From an uncultured Coprococcus sp. (GTDB taxonomy: Bacteria; Bacillota; Clostridia; Lachnospirales; Lachnospiraceae), in NCBI GenBank assembly GCA_947632705.1, contig CANRQE010000010.1, positions 1 to 52,560 on the forward strand: a stretch of DNA of 52,560 nucleotides, written 5' to 3'. The notes below the pieces were generated by a model. It saw only the letters and a program-made list of their open reading frames with translations. It did no database searches and was not told the DNA's origin. Every line of letters starts with the position of its first letter. Position 1 is the stretch's first letter. Positions 35,357 through 44,351 of the stretch are shown piece after piece. The translations under genes were made by a program, and so were the position numbers.

Positions 35357-36883
35357 TTATAATATTAAGAATTCAAGATGCACCGTATAGTACATACCCT
35401 TCTCTACAATCCAGAAACGAATTCCCATCTGATCCGCAATCTTCTGGCAGGTTTTCATACCGATTCTGGTACTCTCTGCCGTATTTCTGTCCGGAATGAT
35501 TGCATTTCTGATTGTTATATGCAGCTTTCTCCTCCTGTATTCTGCACCTATTACAATCTCATACTCTTTATCCGCATATTTTCTGATATTGGTAAAAATG
35601 TTATCCAGCATCCGTTCCAGATGCTGAACATCTATCCGGATTTTAAGCCCCTGTCTGATTTCCGGGATTTTAAACCGGAATCCCTTTTCTTCCAGCAAAA
35701 TGGTATATTCTCCGAACAGCTGTCCCATCAGGTCTGCGGCATCAAACTCCTCCAGGTTCAGTTCCTCATCCGTTTTGGAATATACGAAGAAATACAGGAA
35801 CAATTTGTCCGACAGATCCTTTAGCTGCTGCGCCTTTTCCGCACTGACAGAAATATACTGTTCCATCTCTTCTTCGGATTCGTATTCCCTTTCCTTAAGC
35901 AGCTCCAGATAACCCGACAATACGGTAAGCGGAGTCCTGATATCATGCGCCATGGAGGTTACCAGATCCCGGTTAGCCTGCCATGCCTCCTTTTCTCTGC
36001 TTAACTGATCAACAATCGTATTCCGCATATGATGAATGCTGTCTGCCAGAACATGGAGCTCGTCATTGCCGTTCACTGTAATATCCGCATTAATATCCCG
36101 GGATTCAATCGTCTGCACCTCGCGGTTTAACCGCACCACACGCTTGATAACCTTGCGGTTATAGAATGCAATCATGATAATACAGCACAGGCAGCTGATA
36201 AAAAACAAAACAACAATAGATACCGTGTAGACACCGGATTCGGAATAATCCAAAATACAGACATCACAAATTGCATCTGCAAATCTGACCGGATAAAACG
36301 TATACTCTACATTATTCTCAGTGCCGACTGTCATGGAATTCACATGTCCGAAATAATCTGAAAACTTATGTTCCGGCATATCCGGAAAATTCTCTTCGTC
36401 AGAAACAGGAGAATTTATCAGGTCCTCTTCCCGATCCGTCTGAATGTCCCGGATTGCATTCCGCTTGGCTGTCTCAGATTCTATAATCTCCCCGGATTCC
36501 CGATCCGTCAATAAAAATTTGTTAATCACGGCATCCTCGGACCGCTTATCCCATTTGGTAGGGTCAAAAATAATCTTATCGTTCTGATATACCAGAATAT
36601 AGACATCCTTCTTCTGATCCTGCCATGACAGAATGGCTGACATATCGGAGGATGCAATATGATTTTTGCTGACATAAAATGCAAAATCCTCAACATAATC
36701 CAGGGTTCTTCTCTGTACTGCAGAATGACTGAGATATACATTTTCAATGACCGTGGTTACTATATACAGATTTATAAAAAATAACACTGTGGAAGCCAGC
36801 AGACTGATACCCGTCACTAACACTAATTTTGCATTCAGGGACAATTTGATTTTCTGCTTAGTCAATTTGGTATCCTTTTCCAT
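35357..36883 (-). CDS. Sensor histidine kinase with HAMP domain
   Basis: A 508-residue membrane kinase: helix at about 22-45, an extracellular sensing part of about 180 residues, a second helix at about 225-245, a HAMP linker, a HisKA box SMAHDIRTPLTVLSGYLELL and an ATPase with N-box MLDNIFTNIRKYAD. The G-region (STRIGMKTCQKIADQMG) is a short variant seen in several Firmicute kinases. Its start overlaps the regulator stop by 26 bases. Partner: the OmpR-type regulator at 36858-37568. Likely senses envelope stress, given the acylation genes after it (inference). Confidence 0.9.
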   Translation of the reverse strand: MEKDTKLTKQKIKLSLNAKLVLVTGISLLASTVLFFINLYIVTTVIENVYLSHSAVQRRTLDYVEDFAFYVSKNHIASSDMSAILSWQDQKKDVYILVYQNDKIIFDPTKWDKRSEDAVINKFLLTDRESGEIIESETAKRNAIRDIQTDREEDLINSPVSDEENFPDMPEHKFSDYFGHVNSMTVGTENNVEYTFYPVRFADAICDVCILDYSESGVYTVSIVVLFFISCLCCIIMIAFYNRKVIKRVVRLNREVQTIESRDINADITVNGNDELHVLADSIHHMRNTIVDQLSREKEAWQANRDLVTSMAHDIRTPLTVLSGYLELLKEREYESEEEMEQYISVSAEKAQQLKDLSDKLFLYFFVYSKTDEELNLEEFDAADLMGQLFGEYTILLEEKGFRFKIPEIRQGLKIRIDVQHLERMLDNIFTNIRKYADKEYEIVIGAEYRRRKLHITIRNAIIPDRNTAESTRIGMKTCQKIADQMGIRFWIVEKGMYYTVHLEFLIL

Positions 36884-37568
36884 AAATGGTCCGTATAATA
36901 TCCGGTTGTGCCGGATTCTCCTCTATTTTCTGCCTCAGGCGAAGCACATGTACCATAACCGTATTGGATGAAGACGGCAGATACTTTTCCTTCCAGATAT
37001 TTTCATATAACTCTTCAAGGCTCCAGGGTTTTCCCCTGTTTTCCATAAGAAAATACAATAATGCATATTCTTTATCTGTCAGGCGCACATTTTCTCCATT
37101 TTTTTTGACTGTACGCTTATATATATCCATCTCAATATTGGCAACTGATAATATCTTTTCATCCGCGTCTTCCTTGCCCTTATAAACATTATATCTCCGG
37201 ATCAGGGTGTTGATCTTACGGATAAATTCACTCTGGCTGAAGGGTTTGCTTAAAAAATCGTCGCCACCCGTCTCGTACGCCTCCTGCTTATCCGGTTCCT
37301 GCGTCTTCGCAGTTAAAAACAGGATGGGAACTGAGGAAAATTTCCTGATTGCCCTGCAGGCATCCAGCCCCGACATTTCCGGCATCATAATGTCCATAAC
37401 GATCAGATCCATATCGGGATGCTTCCTCACCATATCCACTGCTGCAGCTCCGTTTTCCGCCTCGAGCACCTGATAATTTTGTTTCTTCAGATAAATGCGT
37501 AACAGTTTTCTGATATCCTGCTCATCATCTACCACCAGTACTTTTACTTTTTTTTCTTTATTATCCAT
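36858..37568 (-). CDS. OmpR-family response regulator
   Basis: A 236-residue protein: receiver with VVDDEQD, phospho-Asp in LIVMDIMMPEMSG and Lys in FLSKPFS, then a winged-helix output domain ending in IIRTIYGKGYQID. I start it at 37568, with GAGG eight bases upstream; an ATG two codons earlier is in frame but its spacing is poor. First gene of the presumed six-gene operon with the kinase and acylation cassette. A candidate direct-repeat site lies at 37664-37682. Confidence 0.92.
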   Translation of the reverse strand: MDNKEKKVKVLVVDDEQDIRKLLRIYLKKQNYQVLEAENGAAAVDMVRKHPDMDLIVMDIMMPEMSGLDACRAIRKFSSVPILFLTAKTQEPDKQEAYETGGDDFLSKPFSQSEFIRKINTLIRRYNVYKGKEDADEKILSVANIEMDIYKRTVKKNGENVRLTDKEYALLYFLMENRGKPWSLEELYENIWKEKYLPSSSNTVMVHVLRLRQKIEENPAQPDIIRTIYGKGYQID

Positions 37569-37920
37569 ACGCATATCCTCAATCTATTCTTACGTATCAT
37601 AATTATCCATTCAAATATTCTATATCATACCATACATGATTTTAAACGGATAAAATTTACAGGCTTGTTAAGATTTGTTAAGCCATATTCTGTTCGACTA
37701 TATACATATATCATGAAAATGTATCTTAATTGCATATTTTTCTTTAAGATTTATCTCTGTTTCTCTTAATATTTTTTGCAATTTTCTATGCTGTTTTTCT
37801 GTCGGCAGACGGATTGCTGCCCCTGTTCTTCCTGTTCTTCTTTGTTATTTTACCCGATTTTATAAAAAAGCTGATTTTCAAAACAGAATATGTTATATTT
37901 TTTGTATTGGAGGAATGCTT
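37569..37920. promoter_or_regulatory. Divergent regulatory gap between two OmpR-type regulators
   Basis: A 352-base AT-rich gap with no gene. On the minus strand CTTAACA is repeated with a 10-base period (CTTAACAAATCTTAACAAG, 37682-37664), typical of OmpR/PhoB-family sites and about 35 bases upstream of a TATGAT at 37629-37624. A TATATT close to the plus-strand start near 37895 is a possible -10 for the orphan regulator. Confidence 0.45.
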
Positions 37921-38604
37921 ATGCGGCTACTGCTAATTGAAGATGACATTCAGCTATGTCAGGTACTAAAATACCAGTTGGAAAAAGAAAATATTGAAAC
38001 CGAGATCAGTTATACCGGAGCAGATGGTATCAAAAAGGCCTTTACAACGGATTTTGATATCATTATTCTGGACTGTATGCTGCCTGATATAAACGGGAAC
38101 GAGATTTTAAAAGAATTTCGTTTTGGTAAAATTACAGTACCTGTAATCATGCTGACTGCACTCGGAACCTTGCAGGATAAATTATCCGGCTTAAACAACG
38201 GCGCCGATGACTACATGGTAAAGCCCTTTGAGTTTGATGAGCTGTTGGCAAGGATTCACTCCGTACTGAGGCGCTCGGACCGTATTGCCAATAATGATTA
38301 TTACTATGGCGACATCTCTTATAATTTAGAAAGCCATGTTATCCAGTGCGGCAGTGAATCAGTACAGCTGTCCAAAAAAGAAGCTCTGGTATTTGAAGTA
38401 TTGATCAAGGAGGCCGGGCGTATGATTTCCAAGGATACCATTTTTGACCGGGTATGGGGAACCAATGCTTATGTGTATGAAGGGAACCTCGGCAACTATA
38501 TTTATTTTATCAGAAACCGTTTAAAAACCATCCACAGTAAAATTGTTGTAAAAACCGTTCATAACATTGGCTATGGACTTCTATATGATGATCTTGATGT
38601 TTAA
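37921..38604 (+). CDS. Orphan OmpR-family response regulator
   Basis: A 227-residue protein: receiver with IEDDIQ, phospho-Asp in IIILDCMLPDING and Lys in YMVKPFEFDE, then a winged helix ending in VVKTVHNIGYGLLY. It starts at 37921 with GGAGGA seven bases upstream; an ATG two codons earlier overlaps that site. No kinase gene is adjacent on the same strand. It is divergent from the OmpR/HK/acylation operon and convergent with the PTS-IIC-like gene, 31 bases away. Confidence 0.9.
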   Translation: MRLLLIEDDIQLCQVLKYQLEKENIETEISYTGADGIKKAFTTDFDIIILDCMLPDINGNEILKEFRFGKITVPVIMLTALGTLQDKLSGLNNGADDYMVKPFEFDELLARIHSVLRRSDRIANNDYYYGDISYNLESHVIQCGSESVQLSKKEALVFEVLIKEAGRMISKDTIFDRVWGTNAYVYEGNLGNYIYFIRNRLKTIHSKIVVKTVHNIGYGLLYDDLDV

Positions 38605-38635
38605 ACGCAAAAACCTGACATTATAAAAGGAATCG

Positions 38636-39706
38636 TTATACTTCCAGTTTCATGTCTCCCTGCCTGATATATCCCTTTTTTCTCATTCCCTCTGATATTA
38701 AGAGAGTCAGAACTGCAGGCAGGACAAAATGAAATACAAAGATTTTGATCAGAACAGTGACCGGAGATTCCGTTTCCGTCATGGTCTGATATGTCATAAT
38801 CTGTCCCACCAGTCCGGCAGATCCCATTCCGCTTCCGGTGGCGTTATTGGTCATATGAAAGACAGGCGCTATTGCGATTGGCCCAAGAATGGCCGAAGAA
38901 ACAATGGCGGGTATCCAGATCAACGGCCTCTTCACAATATTCGGAATCTGTAACATACTGGTTCCAAACCCCTGTGCAAATAATCCGCCGACACCGTTTT
39001 CCCGGAAGCTCGCTACTGCAAATCCGACCATCTGGCAGCAGCAGCCAATGGTCGCCGCTCCGGCTGCAATTCCATTTAAGCCCAGAATCACTCCAAGCGC
39101 GGCAGAGCTGATCGGCAGAGTCAGTACCATGCCCATAATCACAGATACCACAATTCCCATAATCACAGGCTGCTGCTCCGTTGCCCAGTTGATCAGACTG
39201 CCAAGCCATGTCATAAATGAAGAAATCGGCGGGCCCACAAAAATACCGACCGTACCTCCGGCAAGGATGGTAACTGCAGGAGTGACAAGCAGATCAACCT
39301 TTGTCCTTCCTGCCACCAGATGTCCCAGCCCGATGCCTGCAAGCGCTGCTATAAATGCGCCAAGCGGCTCTCCCGGGCCGGCAAGGGTCATGCCTCCCGC
39401 CTCTGTTAAAAAAGTATCTGCAACAATCGTTCCTGCATATGCACCAATCATTCCGGATGCAGCAGAAGACAGAAGTACATAGGTGGATTCCTTGAACTTC
39501 CATGCTACTCCTACTCCGATGCCTGCCCCGGTCAGTCTCTGTGCAACCAGACCAAAAACAGACAGATAATATCCGACCGGGCCGCCTACCAGATCCCCCA
39601 CCTGTTTGATAATGGTTCCGATAATCAACGTGGCAAACAATCCCAGGCCCATCCCGGTCAGACCATCAACAAAGATTTTATTCAGAATCTTCTTTACTGT
39701 TTTCAT
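38636..39706 (-). CDS. Stand-alone PTS EIIC-like membrane protein (PTS_EIIC_2 type)
   Basis: A 356-residue, Gly/Ala-rich polytopic membrane protein, about ten hydrophobic segments, recognised from FVDGLTGMGLGLFATLIIGTII and from GLGHLVAGRTKVDLLVTP. ATG 39706 has AGGAG nine bases upstream. No IIA or IIB partner is visible near it, so sugar phosphorylation by it is unproven; it may be a transporter or sensor. Own promoter at 39792-39820. Confidence 0.8.
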   Translation of the reverse strand: MKTVKKILNKIFVDGLTGMGLGLFATLIIGTIIKQVGDLVGGPVGYYLSVFGLVAQRLTGAGIGVGVAWKFKESTYVLLSSAASGMIGAYAGTIVADTFLTEAGGMTLAGPGEPLGAFIAALAGIGLGHLVAGRTKVDLLVTPAVTILAGGTVGIFVGPPISSFMTWLGSLINWATEQQPVIMGIVVSVIMGMVLTLPISSAALGVILGLNGIAAGAATIGCCCQMVGFAVASFRENGVGGLFAQGFGTSMLQIPNIVKRPLIWIPAIVSSAILGPIAIAPVFHMTNNATGSGMGSAGLVGQIMTYQTMTETESPVTVLIKIFVFHFVLPAVLTLLISEGMRKKGYIRQGDMKLEV

Positions 39707-39791
39707 ATGTAATATCTCCTTCACCTGTAATACCAGCCAGCAGTACAGAATTTGTTATGTTCCCATATATCCATTCAACTGTAGTAGTTCA

Positions 39792-39820
39792 TAAATACCA
39801 CTTTCCCAACAGGAAATCAA
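39792..39820 (-). promoter_or_regulatory. Promoter of the PTS-IIC-like gene
   Basis: On the minus strand TTGATT (39820-39815), 17 bases, then TATTTA (39797-39792), about 85 bases upstream of the start codon. Confidence 0.4.
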
Positions 39821-39883
39821 GTATCACCCCGATATTTCATATAAAATTACATATTCTGACAATCTATTTCTATATTTAAAAAT

Positions 39884-41224
39884 TTACGGTTCCTGTTTTT
39901 TCCTCAAAAAAACAATAATAAACGGAATGCTGACCAGTCCTGTCAATATGTCTGCAAGCGGCTGCGAAATCTGTATTCCTGTAATTCCCCACACCCGTGT
40001 CGTGAGCAGAAGGGTCGGTATAAACATCAGGCCGGAACGCAGCATGGATAACAAAGAGGAAACACCGGGTTTTCTGATACTCTGATACAGCATATTCACA
40101 GGTACGGACAACGGCAGAAACAAAGTTCCCACGCATGCACACCGCAGAGCGAATTTTCCAATCTGTATAACTGCATCACTTTTCTGGAAAAGATACACGA
40201 TCTGCTCAGCAAACACAAAGCCCGGTATGGCGAGCGCCGCTATAAATATAAACCCTACGCCCATGGTCACAAGAAGTCCCTTTTTCACTCTCTGATACTG
40301 CTTTGCCTGATAGTTAAAGGAAGCAACCGGCTGATATCCCTGACCGATTCCGAGTCCGACACACATCACAAATGCACTGAATCTGTTTACAACGCTCATG
40401 GCTGCGATTGCAGCATCTCCGTATGGTTTCGTCAGATTGTTCAGCAGCCCGCTGGCAATAGAGCTTAAGCCCTGCCTGATCAATGCAGGAAATCCTATCC
40501 GCATAATCGTAAAATAGGTCCTGAATTTTCTGCTGACATAAGACAGTCCCAGACTGCTCTCTGCCATTTTCATAAAAAAGTACAGCAGGATGAAAAAGCT
40601 TACGGTCTGTGATATGGCAGTTGAGAGTCCGGCTCCCAGTACTCCCATATGAAGAATCCGGATCAGAATATAATCACCAAGAATATTGAGAATCCCTCCT
40701 GTTACAAGACCGATCATCGCATAAAAAGCTTTTCCCTCATAACGCAGATTATTATTTAACACAAAAGATCCCATGGTAACAGGACAGCTTGCCAGTACGC
40801 AGATTCCATATTGCTTTGCATACGGTAAAATTGTATTCGTACTTCCAAGCAGCTTCATAAACGGAGTCAGAAAGATCAGACCGGCCGCCATTAACAAAAC
40901 ACCGAGTCCAAAGGCAGTAAAAAAGCCTGTTGATACATATTCTGAGGCTTTTTTCCGGTCCCGTTCCGCCAGTGATTTCGATACCAGCGTACCGGAGCCC
41001 TGTCCGAACATAAAGGCCAATGCCTGTATAATCGCCTGCAGAGTAAATAAAATACCTGTCGCCGCCTGCTGACTTTCCCCCAATGTTCCGACAAAATAAG
41101 TATCTACCATATTGTAAATATTTGTTACCAGCATGGATATCGTTGTAGGGATGCCCAAAGAAACGATCAGCTTTAACAGCGGCGTCTTTGTTAATTTGTC
41201 ATAATTGGACTTCTGTTCCGTCAT
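39884..41224 (-). CDS. MATE-family efflux transporter
   Basis: A 446-residue integral membrane protein with twelve predicted segments in two homologous halves. Family features include IPTTISMLVTNIYNMVDTYFVG at the start of the first half and the AFMFGQGSGTLVS stretch. Such proteins export cationic drugs or metabolites with Na+ or H+; substrate unknown. ATG 41224 follows GGGCAGG. Monocistronic, with the terminator of the GH16 gene just upstream. Confidence 0.92.
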   Translation of the reverse strand: MTEQKSNYDKLTKTPLLKLIVSLGIPTTISMLVTNIYNMVDTYFVGTLGESQQAATGILFTLQAIIQALAFMFGQGSGTLVSKSLAERDRKKASEYVSTGFFTAFGLGVLLMAAGLIFLTPFMKLLGSTNTILPYAKQYGICVLASCPVTMGSFVLNNNLRYEGKAFYAMIGLVTGGILNILGDYILIRILHMGVLGAGLSTAISQTVSFFILLYFFMKMAESSLGLSYVSRKFRTYFTIMRIGFPALIRQGLSSIASGLLNNLTKPYGDAAIAAMSVVNRFSAFVMCVGLGIGQGYQPVASFNYQAKQYQRVKKGLLVTMGVGFIFIAALAIPGFVFAEQIVYLFQKSDAVIQIGKFALRCACVGTLFLPLSVPVNMLYQSIRKPGVSSLLSMLRSGLMFIPTLLLTTRVWGITGIQISQPLADILTGLVSIPFIIVFLRKKQEP

Positions 41225-41290
41225 ATTCCTGCCCTTTTGTTTTCAATCATGGATTTTAGTTTCATAGCTATCATGCCATAATAAAGGCCA

Positions 41291-41324
41291 AAAAGCAAGA
41301 CAGAACCGCATTCACGGTTCTGTC
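41291..41324 (-). terminator. Intrinsic terminator of the GH16 gene
   Basis: GACAGAACCG (41299-41308) and CGGTTCTGTC (41315-41324) form a 10-base perfect stem with a 6-base loop; on the minus strand it is followed by TTGCTTTTTGG. Confidence 0.75.
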
Positions 41325-41360
41325 TGACCACTGATACCTATATCCGATTGTCCCAAATCA

Positions 41361-43310
41361 TTAATCGTAAAGCAATATATCATCTATATTTACGGTACCG
41401 GATACACCAAGTTCAAAATTAATCTCCGAATTTTCCAGACTTTCCGGCGTATCAATCAGGAACCGGTACTTTTCCAGCCCGGTCGTCAGATCTGCACTGA
41501 CCGCAGCGCCTCCAAGATTAATCTGAATTGTCTTCGGCGTATCAGCATATGCATAAAAGATCAATACATATCTTGTAGAAGGCTTCAGGGGAACTGTCTG
41601 TCTGACCGTGACATCTTCTATGGAACCTACCGTCTCCGGTACTACCGCACAAAGCTCCCTGATGTTATTTTCGTTGGTCACATATACTTCCGCACCGTCA
41701 CAATTATTTGCGATTTCCCAATATTCCAGTCTGTCCTTGCCCTCCTGGAACTCACCGTTAAATACATAGTTTCCATTCGGAAGCATATGCTCATTTTCAT
41801 CAATCTCAAATGTATCGATCACTTCCAGCTTGACATTTGATATATGCAGGGTTGCGGAAGACGGCTGATTACCCATATTAAATTCTACTCTTCCGTTTGC
41901 ATCATCCTCATCACGCATTTCAAAATCAAAGGTATAAGTCTTCTTCTCCGTGCCGACTGTAAACTGTGTATCATTCAGATAGCGAATCCAGGACACATCC
42001 GGGGCAGTAACTGCCGTCTTCATCGTCCGCTCCTCGTCCGCGTAGGCATCAAAGGATAAACGATATACATTTCCTCTCTGAATCGGCATTCCCGGCTGTA
42101 CAAGCTGAACGCTATAGTCGAGCTCGCCCGGATTTTCCGTATCAATCTGAATCTCATTATCATGAATCGAAGCACTTGCCTGACCCGTACCTGCAGTCAA
42201 AAAGAACCAGTCCGTTGTATCATCCAAAGCTTCGGCATCGGAAAAATCTCCATTATTCAGATAATTTCCGTCTGCATCCGGTTCCTTAAAGGTAACGATT
42301 TTCTCAGGCTTCTCAACATCCGTATCGTAATCGGATTTCTGATATACACGCACATAGTCAACGACCATCTGGGCATTCTGTCCGAATTCACCTTCCGGAT
42401 CCGGATCACCTGGCCATGTACCGCCAACCGCAAGATTTAAGATCATATAAAACGGCTGATCAAACGGCGCCGGGTAGGTTACTTCTCCATAACCGGTTTT
42501 TTTGGTGAACCAGTCATTTTCCGTATGGATCAGCTCGCCGTCCACATAAAAACGAAATTCACCAGGATCCCATTCACAGGCAAACACATGAAATTCCTTT
42601 GAGAAATCTCCGCCGGACAGGGTCTTGCTGCCCTGACTTTCCGTATGTGGTTCGCCATAATGAATCGTAGCATATGAGGTATCTGTCGCATTACCGAGTA
42701 CCTCCATGATATCGATCTCTCCGCATTTCGGCCATTGTCCATATAAGCCCTCTTCTGTCGGCATCATCCAAAATGCAGGAAGAAACGCATTGTCATATGG
42801 AACCTTGAGTCTGGCTTCAAATCTTCCATACATAAAATCATTTTTATACTGTGTATTGATTCTGCCCGATGTATATGATACATCCCCATCATCATCTACA
42901 TATTTATGTGCCTGCAGCACCAGATATCCATCCTGTACAATCACATTTTGATCTTCAAAGGCAGCCGCCTGATTCTCTTCCTCATCCACGTACCTCTGGG
43001 ATTCATTGTTCACCCAGCCAACCTCATGCGGCTCAAAATTCCAATTGTTCGTATCCAGGGAATCTCCGTCAAAATTGTCCTCCCATACAAGATCCGATTC
43101 CGTATAAATACTTGTTCCACCCAGGCTTTCCATATTTTCTCCATTATCCTCAATGGTAAAACCGGTGTTTTCCTCCGTTGACGGTTCCTCCTGCTCTATC
43201 TGTTCTGTCGGATTTTCACTTGTATCCGTATCCTTTGCCGCACATCCTGTCATCAGAACCGCAGCCGCCATCATGCCTGCCAATACATTGCCTGCTTTTC
43301 TGTAATACAT
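41361..43310 (-). CDS. Secreted GH16 endo-beta-glucanase (laminarinase-like) lipoprotein with two CBM4/9-like modules
   Basis: A 649-residue lipoprotein: lipobox LMTGC with Cys 23, an acidic linker to about 65, then the GH16 domain (about 70-325) with active site GEIDIMEVLG (Glu 198 nucleophile, Asp 200, Glu 203 acid/base). Two jelly-roll carbohydrate-binding modules of the CBM4/9 type follow (about 355-500 and 510-649), each opening with a YLNNGDFS- or YVFNGEF-like strand. The start at 43310 has GGAG nine bases upstream. It should cut beta-1,3 or mixed-linkage glucans at the cell surface. Divergent from an AraC regulator. Confidence 0.92.
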   Translation of the reverse strand: MYYRKAGNVLAGMMAAAVLMTGCAAKDTDTSENPTEQIEQEEPSTEENTGFTIEDNGENMESLGGTSIYTESDLVWEDNFDGDSLDTNNWNFEPHEVGWVNNESQRYVDEEENQAAAFEDQNVIVQDGYLVLQAHKYVDDDGDVSYTSGRINTQYKNDFMYGRFEARLKVPYDNAFLPAFWMMPTEEGLYGQWPKCGEIDIMEVLGNATDTSYATIHYGEPHTESQGSKTLSGGDFSKEFHVFACEWDPGEFRFYVDGELIHTENDWFTKKTGYGEVTYPAPFDQPFYMILNLAVGGTWPGDPDPEGEFGQNAQMVVDYVRVYQKSDYDTDVEKPEKIVTFKEPDADGNYLNNGDFSDAEALDDTTDWFFLTAGTGQASASIHDNEIQIDTENPGELDYSVQLVQPGMPIQRGNVYRLSFDAYADEERTMKTAVTAPDVSWIRYLNDTQFTVGTEKKTYTFDFEMRDEDDANGRVEFNMGNQPSSATLHISNVKLEVIDTFEIDENEHMLPNGNYVFNGEFQEGKDRLEYWEIANNCDGAEVYVTNENNIRELCAVVPETVGSIEDVTVRQTVPLKPSTRYVLIFYAYADTPKTIQINLGGAAVSADLTTGLEKYRFLIDTPESLENSEINFELGVSGTVNIDDILLYD

Positions 43311-43436
43311 ACGCCCTGTCTCCTTTCTTTTTATTTCCGCGCTCTTCTTTTTTAAGTAACTGTTTCTATAGAAAGAAGTATATAGAATTTTCAAAAAAAT
43401 AAATATCATAATATTTATATTTATATCAAAATATTC

Positions 43437-43465
43437 TTGTATCTAAAAGAAACCTGTCATATAAT
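43437..43465 (+). promoter_or_regulatory. Promoter of the AraC-family gene
   Basis: TTGTAT (43437-43442), 17 bases, then TATAAT (43460-43465). The same AT-rich gap has TTGAAA/TATAGA with 18-base spacing facing the GH16 gene, and the inverted repeat AAATAT-CATA-ATATTT at 43401-43416 between the two. Confidence 0.65.
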
Positions 43466-43529
43466 ATAAACGGGCAGTTCTTTTTGATTCCTGTCCGGCC
43501 AGACAAGTATGGAAGTGAGGAAAACCGGT

Positions 43530-44351
43530 ATGAAAATAACCGAAACAGATCTGCAGATTCTTAATCGCGAAATGACAAAAACTCTGTTTGAGCAGCGGGA
43601 AGCTGCCATGTCGCACCTTACGCTCGATCGGGAATACCTGTTCTTTAACGCAATCAAAAACGGAGACAGAAAAACAGTGTTTGCCCTGATGGAGCCTCTG
43701 ACCAATGAACACCTGGGCAAGCTCTCTGATAACCCGGTCAGAAATATCCGATATCACCTGATCATCACCATTGCCCTGACCACACGTTTTTGTATTGAAG
43801 CGGGCCTGATGCCGGAACGTGCCTACGCCCTGTCCGATATCTATATCAGACGCGCCGATAAATGCACAAAAGAAGAGGAACTGACTGCCCTGCATAGGGA
43901 GGTTATTCTGGAATTCACAAAAGCCATGCAAAAAATAAAAAGGGAAACGGTAATGTCGCTTCCCATTTTAAAAATATATGATTATATAGAAACACATCTG
44001 CATGAAAAAATCAGTCTGGAGGAGCTTGCTGAAGAAGCAGCATTAAGCAAGTCCTATCTGTGCGACCTGTTCAAACGGGAAACAGGTACCACAATCGGTA
44101 AGTACATCTCCGCACGCAGAATCAGCACGGCAAAGGATCTGCTTGTTTATACGGAATATACCGTTCTTGATATCAGTAACTACCTCGCATTTTCTTCTAT
44201 GAGCCACTTTATCAGCGTATTTAAAGCTGCAACCGGCATGACGCCGAAGGAATACCGCGAGCAGAACTACCGAAAGCATTTTAATCTTCCCGATTCCCAC
44301 AGTCTTCCAGCTTCCTTAAAAGTTCAGCAACATCAATCGGCTTCGTTATAA
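43530..44351 (+). CDS. AraC-family transcriptional regulator
   Basis: A 273-residue protein. The N-terminal 150 residues are helical, without the cupin fold of AraC itself. The C-terminal 100 hold two helix-turn-helix units: ISLEELAEEAALSKSYLCDLFKRETG and, after it, DISNYLAFSSMSHFISVFKAATGMTPKEYR. The start at 43530 has GTGAGG nine bases upstream; an ATG seven codons earlier lacks a ribosome site. Divergent from the GH16 gene, so a likely regulator of it. Its last 71 bases overlap, in opposite direction, the 3' end of the kinase gene at 44281-46413. Confidence 0.88.
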   Translation: MKITETDLQILNREMTKTLFEQREAAMSHLTLDREYLFFNAIKNGDRKTVFALMEPLTNEHLGKLSDNPVRNIRYHLIITIALTTRFCIEAGLMPERAYALSDIYIRRADKCTKEEELTALHREVILEFTKAMQKIKRETVMSLPILKIYDYIETHLHEKISLEELAEEAALSKSYLCDLFKRETGTTIGKYISARRISTAKDLLVYTEYTVLDISNYLAFSSMSHFISVFKAATGMTPKEYREQNYRKHFNLPDSHSLPASLKVQQHQSASL

